Assembly (NCBI GenBank): GCA_022814615.1
Contig: JAKLNE010000014.1
Location: forward strand, 62,001-126,000
Direction of reading: 5' to 3'
Length of the DNA stretch: 64,000 bases
DNA from: Waltergamsia citrina
Taxonomy: Eukaryota; Ascomycota; Sordariomycetes; Hypocreales; Bionectriaceae
The position numbers and the translations under genes are program-made. Of the stretch, positions 22,123 to 33,101 are shown piece after piece (the stretch's first letter is position 1; every line of letters starts with the position of its first letter). The notes beneath the pieces are model-generated. The model searched no databases. It had not been told where the DNA came from and was given only the letters and a program-made list of their open reading frames with translations.

Positions 22123-22726
22123 ATGCCAGAAGCACCACCAAGCCGGCTGCTCAATGTCAGCCTTGTTGGCTGCGGCGAAGTCGCCTAAGTTATCCATATC
22201 CCTACTCTTCTCTTAACGTCCGATTAGTTCCGCATCACCTACCCTTGTAATGTCTCTGTGACTGGACCTCAGCTATTTCCGCGCCAAAATAGCTGGGCTA
22301 GATACCGGCATCCAGACAGCACAGGATGAACTAAACCTCTATGTTTCAGACGCCGTGGACGTCGTCATGGTCATCAATTCGAACGAATATCATGTAGCGC
22401 ATGCAAGTATAGCTCTAGAACACCACAATCATGTGCTGGTTGAAAAACCTCTAGCCGTGACAAAGCGAGATATTCTAGCCATCATCGAAGCGAAAAACGA
22501 AAATAATGGGAAATTGATAGTCGAGTACATGCGGAGACATGCAGCCCCTTTCGAAGACGCAATCAAGGAAATTGGAAGCACGGACAAGATTCTCTAAGCC
22601 CGAGTTCGAGGTCAGTCAAATTGCTACTTACAACGGCCAACCATGATTTGCGTCTAAGGAGTCTGCTTTTCAGATATTATAGAACATCGATGCACTTTAG
22701 TTCTACGGTTAATCAAAGTTGTATAG
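22123..22726 (+). pseudogene. Broken Gfo/Idh/MocA-family oxidoreductase
   Basis: The reading from ATG 22123 gives an N-terminal Rossmann start (VSLVGCGEVA, GxGxxA) but meets TAA at 22186 and TAG at 22225. A frameshift follows, and the next frame continues with AKIAGLDTGIQTAQ, DVVMVINSNEYH and VEKPLAVT (the family EKP motif) until TAA at 22595. Good splice signals and a short continuation (DIIEHRC) then end in TAG at 22724. These are the NAD(P)-binding half and the beginning of the substrate domain of a Gfo/Idh/MocA dehydrogenase, a family acting on sugars, inositols and related compounds. The C-terminal domain is not intact. All three nonsense codons could have come from CAA or CAG by C-to-T change at CpA, the preferred RIP context. 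Inactive as a gene. Confidence 0.8.
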
Positions 22727-23889
22727 TCTGTACTTAGAGGGAGATTCTAAGGATAATGCAAAATTTGACAGTTCTTAATGCTAAATAATTTTATACAAGC
22801 ATATGGAACCACGCACGTATTTTTCTTTTCTCCAGATGGGACATTGATGCTGGAAATTAGATAGATACTTTGCTAATCAACCCTCCACGCACGCAATTTG
22901 ACAACTTGGGTCTTTCTTGCGTCTGACGTGAAATAGATGTGCATAATTTTGGTATTTCACCAGATATGAGCACTGCCGAGGAATCCGGTGCTTATCGCCG
23001 GCGGGTTGAACTTCCTGTTCCATTTGCAGACATGGGTCGCGTAAACCTTCCGAAATCGCAAGCCCCAAGACATTATAGGCTGGGTCGTCTAAAATATGGA
23101 GACAGCCAGGGTAACTATACGCTTTCATTTGCTAGCTCGCCATTAAGCTAGGAGAGCTGTTTCGAAAGGTGGTGGCGATTAGTTAGCCTGTTAGGCCGCG
23201 AAAACTTACCCTCTAGGCCGAGGCTGTGGCGGCCTCGGGGAGCCTCCGAAAAATGGACTCAAACGAGTCTTCCACAGGCACACTGGATTGAAGGAAGCCA
23301 TATGAACAGAAGAACGGGAACTTAAAGTCCAGTCTGACTATGCGGGCTACTGCAGAGCCCTACTTTCCAAGTACGAGTTAAACCGTCAATTTCGCAAGAG
23401 GTTGATCTGAGCCTTAACAATTGACACACCCGATCAAATACATCGACCATATCTTCTTTCGTTGAAAAGAAAGGAGAAATATGGTCTTACTATTTAAGCA
23501 CAGAGAGTACACAGTGCCCTGAGTTCATAGCGATGGTTAATATTGTTCATATTTGGATGGGTGGTAATTGCAAGTGCTTAGTGGTGGATTTCCGCGGAAA
23601 TGTTGGTAGTTTCGTTTGTAGAACTAGTCAATTTCAAGATTTGGACTTTGTGCATTAGAACGTGAATCTCAGACATTCTTATTTAATATGCTCAATGCTT
23701 ATGGAAACTTTTGGCAGTTGTCTTGTCCAACGAACACTCTTTGAGGCTTTTCAACCTGGTCTGAGGTTCAGTTGTAGATCTCATCAAGCACATAGGAATG
23801 GTTGGAAGTTCTACTACCAGTGTACATGTTTGATTAAACTCAGTAGATCTGATAAAGAACATTGAACCGAAGGTCTATATCCCACCATC
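22727..23889. other. Intergenic region, possible further decay of the oxidoreductase
   Basis: AT-rich at its left. The segment about 22940-23150 has weak, frame-broken resemblance to oxidoreductase-like sequence, which I cannot confirm. No intact gene is visible. Confidence 0.35.
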
Positions 23890-25524
23890 CTACGCAGAGT
23901 TCGAATTGTCAGCGCACGACCAAGCGGATGACCCCCCCTCCGCCTCGTACGAATCTTTGATGCCTACAATAGCACCATAGGTGCCAGCAACCATCATAAA
24001 GCTTCCGGAAACAATTACAAACACGCTCCACGCAACCATCAGGCGCCAGCGCAAGGTCCGTTCCTCGCGGCTCCAGTTATCATAGAGCCACATACATCCC
24101 ATGGGCTGGAAGGATAAAAGGGTTCCAAAAAGTGCACCTGCGAGTGACACTATGCCGTTGAAAACAGGAATAGCGCTTGCCAGGATATAAGCTACAACGC
24201 TAACGCCAAATGTGCAGCCAATCCACGCTGACCAGTGTGTGATACTGTTAGAGGTGAGGTGTTTGGAACCGCGAAGCATTCGGACGAAGACATATTTGCT
24301 GGACACCTGAGGTAACTTAGTAAATAAAACTGACCCATAAAGAACAACGGAGACCACGGCTTACATGTGAGAGAAGAATGCCGGTGCCGAGCAAGCCTGG
24401 GAAGGCAATGCCATATGAAACCTTCTTAATAAGCTTGCCGGCAGAGCCAAGGGCAGGAGACGCAACGTAAGATCCACAAAAGTAGTATACAACGATACTA
24501 ACAATCAAATAGGTGACCGTTACTAGGATCTGGCAGAGCCCCAAAGACCAGGGATATTGACGAGGATCTCTCATTTCCGAAATAATGGGAAAGAATGCAC
24601 CAGTGCCAGCATATGCAAAAATAAGAGTTGAAACAGCCGAGGCAGCTTGGGCAAAGGACGGGCTTGCGAATAGTTTGTAGTCGGATTGCCAATGAACAGC
24701 CTCTGTTGGAGCGGCGTCGGGTCGATCTTGCAGACCCACGGCCACGGTGACGATGAAAACTGCAAGGACCTATTAGCGCTTGCTCCAAGCTAGCCTTAGA
24801 AGAGACCTGTTAGAAAAGATCTTCTCACCTGCTATTAGAATGCTGCAAACTCCGATCAACGCGAGCCATGTAATGCGGCCTAAAGTACGGATGCTCGAGA
24901 GAATGAAAACCACAACAAATGCCACTGCAACGAAAATAGCTGTGCAAGCACCATGATCGGACAAGGCATTTAGACTTATTGAGATGCTCAGCATAGCTGA
25001 GCCTGCCGTCATCACGTACTCTAATAGTTATTAGCATCAACGCATAGCTTATTCCTATAAACTTGAATGGGTGACTTACGACCCATAAAGGCCACCGCTA
25101 ATAGCTCTTTGCCAATGCGGCCAAACAAAAGTTGGCCAACATCGTCCACACCGTAGATCTCCCTGTGGTTGACTTTGAACACGCCAACAATATAATTCGA
25201 CCATGTGGTAATGCCGGCGACGGCAATTAGGAGAATCACTCCAGGTATCATTCCGAGCGTATCGAGAACAGATGGAAAGGACAAGACACCTAAGCCTATT
25301 TGGGTCTTCATCATCAAGGCTGTCGTTCCAATCCATCCTACCTGCAACATGTGTTAGCTATAGAAAGAAAATGGCTACTGTAGGATATCACTTACGTTGC
25401 GATAGTTTGGTCCGTCTTCGGTAATTTCCCCAAAGACGGCGTCGTGTTCCACTGTCACGCCGCCATGCTGACTTTCGGGATCAGCATGAACACCAGAATG
25501 AGAGTCTTTCAAGTCGTCGGACAT
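23890..25524 (-). CDS. AAAP-family amino acid transporter
   Basis: Five exons (25524-25396, 25341-25080, 25020-24829, 24759-24365, 24306-23890) give 464 residues. The N-terminal 43 residues are hydrophilic and end GPNYRN. The next exon begins VGWIGTTALMMKTQIGLGVLSFPSVLDTLG, the first membrane segment typical of the fungal amino acid/auxin permease family (Neurospora MTR-like neutral and aromatic amino acid transporters). About eleven membrane segments follow, including FAYAGTGAFFPIISEMRDPRQYPWSL, a conserved family stretch. The role is proton-coupled uptake of amino acids across the plasma or vacuolar membrane. The start was chosen at MSDDLKD because homologues have a short acidic leader; an upstream in-frame ATG adds 22 residues. 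No operon-like context; 911 bp separate it from the next gene. Confidence 0.9.
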
Positions 25525-26435
25525 GTTGATCAAGCTTTTCCTCAGGTGTTTGTCAGAAGTTGGAGATCTAGAAAGAAAGGTAGTTGGCAAGATAAAAATT
25601 TCAGTCCTTTGCCTGACTCTTGTAAGCCGTGTAGTTGCTGCGTGTAATTTACCTTTCTTAGCGCTTTTTTGAAGATAACGTCGGCACGCGTGGACTTACC
25701 CCAGAGTTCCCCAATTTCGTGCTTCTTCTGCGTCGTTCCCCCACGGAGGAACCAAGGCGACTAGCGCCACACGGGCCATGCTGTAGATCAAAGATAAGGG
25801 GTAAGACAATTACAATACACAGGGCTACGAGTCATGGTGATAAGACTATCAGAGAGTGAGGCAAATTTCGGGAAAACCTGCCACTTCATACTCGGCATAA
25901 AACGTGCCGTTGGCCGGCTCTCCCGCTCGCGCTAATCGTGAAACCTAATTGACCTGGCTGAGCCTCCACCGGCTGGTCATTACATTCAGGCTAGACTGAG
26001 CATTTATCCACCCCTGACGTCTAGAACACTTGGTAATTCATTGAAAATCAGTATAGTAGCCTGTCGTTTCTTGAGTTACTCACTTCAAAGATTTTCGATC
26101 TTGACAAAGACAAAGGTTCGTAACAATGGTGAATTTTAGAGCATTTCGAGAACCGTGGACTAACGAACGTAGAATGTATGGTATAGATAAAGTTGAAATA
26201 TCAAGTTCTACGACACAATACTCCTTTATCCTAGTACCTCCAGCTCCGCGGGTCGACCAAGCAAGTGGTAGCTAGTCTACTTTCTCCTTTAGGCAGCTTG
26301 ACCCTAGTCCCGAGGCAGCCCATTTCCGTCCCCCAGACTCTTTCTCTACTATCTTATGTGGCGTAGCGGAAGTCCAGTCTGTCCGTTCAGTGAGCTTTGA
26401 TAACCAAACAAGAACCCGGTGCAGAAGTTTCATTT
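25525..26435. other. Promoter region of the amino acid transporter
   Basis: Contains the 5' flank of the AAAP transporter and the 3' flank of the anion transporter. No supported ORF or repeat. Confidence 0.45.
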
Positions 26436-29002
26436 TTACCTTTTGTTGCCGTCATCCGCGGTCGTTGTCCGATAGTCGTGTTGCTGTTCAGGAGTCATCG
26501 CATCCCATACCTTCGCTTTTCGCCTATTACACCAGCGGAAATAGAAGTAGGTGCTGGGATATTGAATGAACTGTTCGACTTAGTTTCCGTACCTCGGCAT
26601 CAAGATACGATTCTCCACTTACACACATCCAAAAGCAAATTACCAGCAGCCCCTTATTAGCTTTGAAGTACCTTGGTGAGTCCGATGGTTGGTAGACTAC
26701 TCAAGTTAGCGTTCTTTCTACGTTCGAGACAGGGAAAACACTCACTATTGGCGCCTATCATCCCGCTAACCTGCACTGCCATGTTGTAGAGCCTATTGTA
26801 GATGGTCAGGACAAGACAGTGCTTGCAAGGTTAATAATGTAGCTTACGCGGCAGAGACGGTCCGGTTCTGGACTGATCCGGCATTTCTGCTTGTCCAAGC
26901 AACTTGAATTGGGTGGGTACTGTCATGGATCAGTTTTTAATTATTCCATTCAGAGTAGTGTAAGCGACTTACTAAGGCGCTGAGAGAAGGACTGTCGCAA
27001 TCGCAAAGTATACCCAGGGCCCAATCGGGTCCGGCAAAGCGATAAGAGCAATGAAACATGGCAGCAGCCAAGCATCTTGTGCCATAGAGACGAATCCTCG
27101 GTTGCTTACAAGCTCACTCAAAGTTGTGATGAACAGCATAGTAATGGCTCCTCCAATGACATTGGGAATAGTCAGTAAATTAGTTTCAATGACGTTGAAC
27201 CCAAGTTCTCTGAAGGAAAGCGTCAAGTACTGATTAACAGGGTACTTTGGTAGGCCGAACATCAGACCGAGAAGATAGAGTGGCCACAATGTGCGGTCCT
27301 TAGCAGACTTCCATATCTGACCAACGGTCAGGCCTTGTCGGTTATGCATACCAGCCTTCTGAGGGTCATCACGGATAACTAGAGCTATAGTTAGTATCCC
27401 ATGCACCCTAAGCTCCACAATTCTTGCTGCCTTACCTGAGTTCACGATGATCTTTTCTTCCCTGTTTGTGAAATAACCTTTGGGAAACCATTTGCTTTTG
27501 GTTTTCGCTGGAGACTGAGGCATCAAAAAGAATGCCATAATCCCGATAAGGACTGTCCGGTAGGTCAGACAGGCGCGTTGCGGAAGATAAAATACTGCGA
27601 CTTACAGGTGAAGGCGCCTCTGGGTAGATAATAAAATTAGCTGCATTAACTTCAATAGGAAACATCGTAACAGTGAATATACTTACTCAATAAGAAACAT
27701 CCATCGCCACCCTGCGTAACCCAGAACACCACGCATAGACAACAGTCCAGCAGCAGCAAAGCCAACACCAATATCGACTGAAGCATGATGTTAATAACAG
27801 AAAGGGAAAAGAAATCCATGTAACCTTTTGACTCACCCAGTTGAGACGACATCCAAAACCAGCATAGTCTGATGGGAAGCTAAAATGCTTTGTAAGTTAT
27901 ATACCTTATCATGGAAAACCCCCAGATCCACTTACTCTGGTGCCGGTATACCAGTAACTGAGGTAAAGAATTGTATCCCTTTACACTATTATTAATGAAA
28001 GAGAAATTGCAGCATGCTAGAAGATAAATATGCTTACGGGATGAAGCCTCCCTGAAAGGTAGCACTATATCAAACAAATGAGTAAACTGACTTAATACAA
28101 TGAGTCCCAACGGCGATCACCACTTACATAAGATACCGACATGCGTAAAACGAAGCGGAACCGTTGAGGAAGAATTGGAGAGCAGAGATTAAACTGAAAA
28201 TGCAGATCTGAATAGGAATCCACAGATCCGGGCCAATTCTTTTGAACGTTAGCGAGCCCCGTAAATCGTATTTGCAGGAAGAGAGGATAACTAACCGCTT
28301 GGAGATAAGTTGGGATGGAAGCTCAGCCACAAGAAACCCAACACGTGAGATTGTTTGCCCGATATTCTATAATTACAATCGTGTTAAATCAATTTGAAAT
28401 TGTATCCTCTGCAAGAATTCAAAGGCTTACATAGTGCGTCTGGGTAAGGCCCAAATCATCGAGCATATTGTCGGAAACCGCATTGGTAATGTTACCGCGA
28501 TCAATGTTCAGTGCAGCAAACATGACACATACCCAAACCTACTAGATGTTAGAAGTCCTCGAACCTTTGATAGGATATTCTCCTCCACATGAGTACACAC
28601 CATGATTTTCCAATCAACCTTTCTTCGAACTTGATTCTCTTCCCTAAAAGTCCATCGGAACCCTGGATCGAATGCCGAGAGATTCTCCCAGTCCGGGTGT
28701 ATATAAAGCCTTTTATACTCTTCAATGTTATCGGAATCCCAGATACTAGGCTGTGTAGCGGTGGCATCAAGATCATATTCGCTGCCTTTCGGGCCTTTGC
28801 GAATCTTCAAGAAGCGTAGGACAGCATCACCCAGAGCTGATTCCGCACGCACCGTCTCCTGTGTCGCTAGATCCGTTTGTCCCAGGGATCTTGGGTCATT
28901 AGCATTCTTCGCATTGCCTCTGTCTTTAGAGTGCAGACTAGTGCCGTCGGACGGCGTTTCTGCCACGGAGGAAACCTGGGGGTCTGGCTTTGTAACGGAC
29001 AT
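26436..29002 (-). CDS. MFS anion:cation symporter (allantoate permease family)
   Basis: Fifteen exons: 29002-28601, 28538-28431, 28366-28296, 28238-28128, 28064-28038, 27978-27936, 27879-27837, 27777-27687, 27619-27606, 27552-27436, 27378-26973, 26919-26848, 26792-26746, 26696-26623, 26570-26436. All phases close and give 586 residues. The chain reads like the DAL5/FEN2 family: ALNIDRGNITNAVSDN in TM1, SQLISKR after TM2, GGFIPDTILYLSYWY, LPIRLCWFW, GWRWMFLIEG, the loop WFTxRE-like WFPKGYFTNREE, and a tail ending KAKVWDAMTPEQQHDYRT. The family imports allantoate, pantothenate, nicotinate, biotin or sulfonate-type anions. The N-terminal hydrophilic region of over 100 residues is long. Micro-exons of 14 and 27 nt are unusual. 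It is followed on the same strand by a TauD-type dioxygenase gene 1.3 kb away. Confidence 0.88.
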
Positions 29003-30312
29003 GGTGAATCCCGTGATACGAGCAATAGATCACTCCACAGCCTTCAGATGACAACAATTAAGGGATTATGAAAAGGCTGAAGAGATGTATCTTTCAACTC
29101 AAACATCTTGACTGGGAAAATCGACATACTTATTATGGGCGTTCGCGCTTTTCACATTATGTCAATCCAATAGATTTTTACCTATTAACTGGCCAAGCCA
29201 AGTATCTCCGCATCCCGTATGCAACTGGTGCGTTTAGTATGCCACGACATATCCTCGCCAAATGTCGTGATGCATAGCTCCAACTAACGCCATCAAATAC
29301 AGGTAGACACCCCCACCATCTCAACAGGGATGTAACTGATGCCAAAGCCGCGGCATGAACTATCCGTCATGCTGTATCTTACGAGCTGTCTGTATCTAAT
29401 GCTCAAAAATTTGCCAGCAGGTTTCAATGCCCTGTCAAAACTGAATCGTGACTTTTGGAATCATTATCACCGCCCGTGAGGAAACCCTAGCGCACTACAA
29501 CGAATTATCGTCTTAAGATCACGTAACTCTTCACGCTGTTCTACCACGTTTATTCCACAGCATGCGAGTATTCTTACTATTTACTTTTCGTACGTAAGGC
29601 GTGACAATCCACCAAAATTGGCACATACTCTATATACGATGCATGTGGGTAAAAACATTGGTAATGGGACAGAACAAGGCAAATAATACCAAGAATTGCA
29701 CTACTGAGCACGTAGAATCTACTCTTTACCCGCGGAAAAAGCAGTCGCGTATGCATATGCTAACAAGGATCACATCAATGGAAGTCCGCCTGAAATTCCT
29801 CATTGAATATTCCAGGACACTCGTGTGGACCCCGCCAAGTCAAGAATTATAACTTATAACGTTTTTGGTCCATAGAGTGTGGTCTATGGATGTACCAAGA
29901 ATTTGAGGTTTGTTACTAATTCATCGGGGTTCATAAACAGTGGCGCCGGCTCAAGTTATCGCAGTCTGTTGAGTCCTGAAGTGACTTTTCCCCTAAGCTG
30001 ATAAATCTTCGTACGACCAATGCCCAATTTGGGTCAACAAGTAGTAACTTTCATGAAGTTCCAAATGACGTAGATATAGAGGGATAAACTCTATCTTAAA
30101 TGCCATTCTCGATCCCAAGCTGCATTTAGAGGCCGGTTTCTACTATTAAAGCATCTTGAGGCGCTAGCCGTATCACGGTCACAGAACTCGATTACAAGTC
30201 AAATTTCATGAGTGAATTTCATTGTCTCTTCCTGAATTATTATAATGGAATACGTTTAATTCAATGAGGAGCTTCGATGTTGTATAGGCTCTTTAAGAAG
30301 GAAATCGGAGAA
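29003..30312. other. AT-rich intergenic region
   Basis: Between the anion transporter start and the TauD dioxygenase end. No ORF with recognisable features; AT content is high throughout. It must contain the transporter promoter at its left end. Confidence 0.45.
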
Positions 30313-31619
30313 TCAGGACTTGAACGGCGTCTCATAAGGCCTCTCAGCCTGTGGGGTGATCCTTGCAAGATGTCTCCTTTCACCACTGCTCCAGTCCACT
30401 ATCGCTGAGTGCTGTGTAACGCGGTTATCCCACACTACGACAGTTCCCTTCTCCCATCTGACGCGGACGTGGAAATCGGCGCCATACGCAAGGTGGTCAT
30501 AGAGAAACTTTAGCAAGGCGTCGGATTCCTCCTTCTTGAGGCCCACGATATCGCGGGTGACTAAATGTTCTTCGTCAGCTTACCCACTCGGTCTTGGACG
30601 CTGATTCATGACCCTAAAAACAACTCGGGTCCGCGTAAATGAGAAGAGTTTTAACTTACACTGAGGGTTTACATAGAGAGCCTTTTCGCCTGTCACAGGA
30701 TGAGTCCGAACGAGGGGGTGTTCAGTCTGAATGGGCTCCCTCCTAAGAATGCCACCTCGATTGATCGAAGCATTGGCCTGTTCCACGGCAGAGTGTTTGG
30801 CTTTGAGACCGTGGAGTCTCTCCTGGAAAAGCGGGCTTAGCCTGTTGTATGCCTCGACAGCGTTTGCGAACAGTGTATCGCCCCCAGTAGTCGGCTGGTC
30901 GAGAACATAGAGAAATGTGGTGCCTGGCGGTTGTTCCTCGTAGGAAACATCGGAGTGCCAGCCAATTGAAGTGACTTTATTAGCGAAGAACTTATCGTAA
31001 TTGTTGTCTCCGGCACCGCGATGCACGAGATGGACCTCTGGGTGGCCTTCAGGGGAGCCTGAGGCGGGGTGGATGTGGTGCCTGCCAAATGATTCTCCAA
31101 TCTTCAGAGCTTCTGGGATGGGAAGATCGGCAAAATCCTGGTTGCGAAAAGCGACAACCTTGCGCTCTGCCACAAGTCGAGCAAGCTCAGACTTACCGGT
31201 ATCAGTAAGCGTGCTGAGCTGGATACCTTGGACCTCAGACCCGGTACTTGGTGTCAGATGAGTAATTTTAACACCCTCTCCGAGCAGTTCCGGATAGGTA
31301 GGGTCGGCGTTGAGACCTATATCCTTGTGCTCAAAAGGTTCAAGAGCGGGATACTTCTGCTTCGGGTTCCAAGTTGGGAGGTAATTTTGATACTATGACT
31401 GGGTATTAAAAGAGCTGCCACACTATATCTAATATATTAGGAGAAAAGATCGTTGTGGAGATTACATACCGATGCGGGTAGAAAGCCGTCAGTGCCCTTG
31501 GTCTCGGCCTCTTTACTAAAGCGCCTCGTCCCGATCTGGGCAAAGTCCTTCGGAAGCCCAGAGGTCGTGGCACTCACTGGTTGCTCAACAACAGTAGTCT
31601 CGACGACGGAGGGAGCCAT
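30313..31619 (-). CDS. TauD/TfdA-family Fe(II)/2-oxoglutarate-dependent dioxygenase
   Basis: Three exons (31619-31470, 31392-30660, 30560-30313) give 376 residues, the usual length for fungal taurine/sulfonate dioxygenase-like proteins. The iron-binding facial triad is visible: WHSD (His196, Asp198) and VTQHSAI (His345). The 2-oxoglutarate arginine is in the following ERRHLARITP. ERKVVAFRNQDF and NYDKFFANKVTSIGWHSDVSYEE are typical of this family. The enzyme hydroxylates a substrate beside a sulfonate, sulfate ester or phenoxy group while converting 2-oxoglutarate to succinate. It releases sulfite if the substrate is taurine-like. It probably acts in the cytosol. Linkage to an anion:cation symporter suggests import and breakdown of an organic anion, perhaps a sulfonate (inference). 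Confidence 0.93.
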
Positions 31620-33101
31620 AGTTATCGAATATGCTGACTGAAATATTCAATAGATGGAGTAGGTGAGGATTTGAAAGTGACCTTCAACAACTATCGATAC
31701 GTCTTTTAAAAGTTGCTGCAACCATATTCCTGCAAGTCAGCGGATTTATATAGATCTAGAGTATCTTCCTCCTTCTACCCCGCCTTTGGTTCTATTTCTC
31801 TCATTTATCCTACTCCTACCCAATAAGATCTTTGTAGTGTGGTTAGAAATGTATTCTTATTGCTATTTCTTCTTGTTGGTTACTATCTTGTATCACTCGC
31901 GGCACTTATCGCGAGATATTTAGCCGGGCTCGCAATCACGAGCAGCAATCACGTTTTTTACTAGCGACATTCAATGGAATAAGGGTACGTTTCTATATTA
32001 CATTGACTTTCTTCTTCACTGATCCGTCAAAAATGGCGTGCGCCCACGTGCTCAGCACGTTTATCCAGCCCGGAGCTAAGGCCATGTTGATATAACCAGA
32101 GGCCAATAGATGATCAATCAACGCCGTAGAAAGTCTCGATCTATTTCTGGCTATCAGGAAGAGGTATAGTATGAAAATATCCAGGGTGTGGAGGTGGGGT
32201 TTGTGTGAGTGGGCTCGGTAGTTATGGCATTTGTCTCCAGAATCACGCAATACTACTACCTCCTGAGTGTCTAACATAGTCCTGCCAAGATGCACTACGA
32301 TAGCAAGCACGACGGAAAAACTCGTTTGCTATACGAGCCTGACTGCAAAGCTCATTGGCGCACATATGTCTACTCACCAGCTTCGGCGGCGAAAACTTAC
32401 GGCCAATCAAGTCTAGCCTGCTCCCTCCAATATACAAAATGCAGGTAATGTCGACAATCCAAACGAATAGCAAAGACTTAAGATGACATTCCATGATTCT
32501 GATCCTCAGATTAAAACATTTAACACTCTCACGTCTCATCATCATACTCTACTAACCGATAGAACACCGAACATCATTGCGTGGCGCGTCTCATACTTGT
32601 TGTGAGTCAAGGATCAGGCCGACGCCTATGTTGTTCGTGAGGATGAAAAGTTGAAGCTCCGGGGCTAAACATGCTGTCTACGAACTAATACACCATTCTA
32701 TCAGTTGCTCAGTCTGTGCTCAAACCACTTTCAATGTTTCTTCCTGAATTTATGTAACAACTTTGAACCAGATTCTCTTTGCTTGAACTAGTTGACCTTC
32801 ACAAAACTCGCAGCTTGAGAGAAGTATGGAGCAGAGACATATTCAAGAAGCTTCTGGTATCAAGAGGTTATAATGGATAGAATCTCAATACACAGCCTTC
32901 TCGATCCCCTGAGACGGATGAGCAAAAGTAGAGCGGCGGGAAATCCTAAAGCAAAGTGAGTTGGCTTTTTGAATCAGCCTCATTCAAAATTGACGTAAGA
33001 TCTTATTGATAATCGTATTTCAGCTGATGATATCACTAACAGGGGATATCTACACCGACACGCAAGTGAATCCGAGACAGAAGCAGAGAACGCAGGTTCC
33101 C
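31620..33101. other. Intergenic region
   Basis: Contains the TauD promoter at its left. Two overlapping minus-strand ORFs (31993-32310 and 32243-32545) of about 100 codons show no recognisable feature and are not supported as genes. Confidence 0.4.

Noticed and set aside
31993..32545. Two overlapping minus-strand ORFs of about 100 codons
   Set aside because: They are in different frames, show no motif and have no convincing splice sites that would join them.
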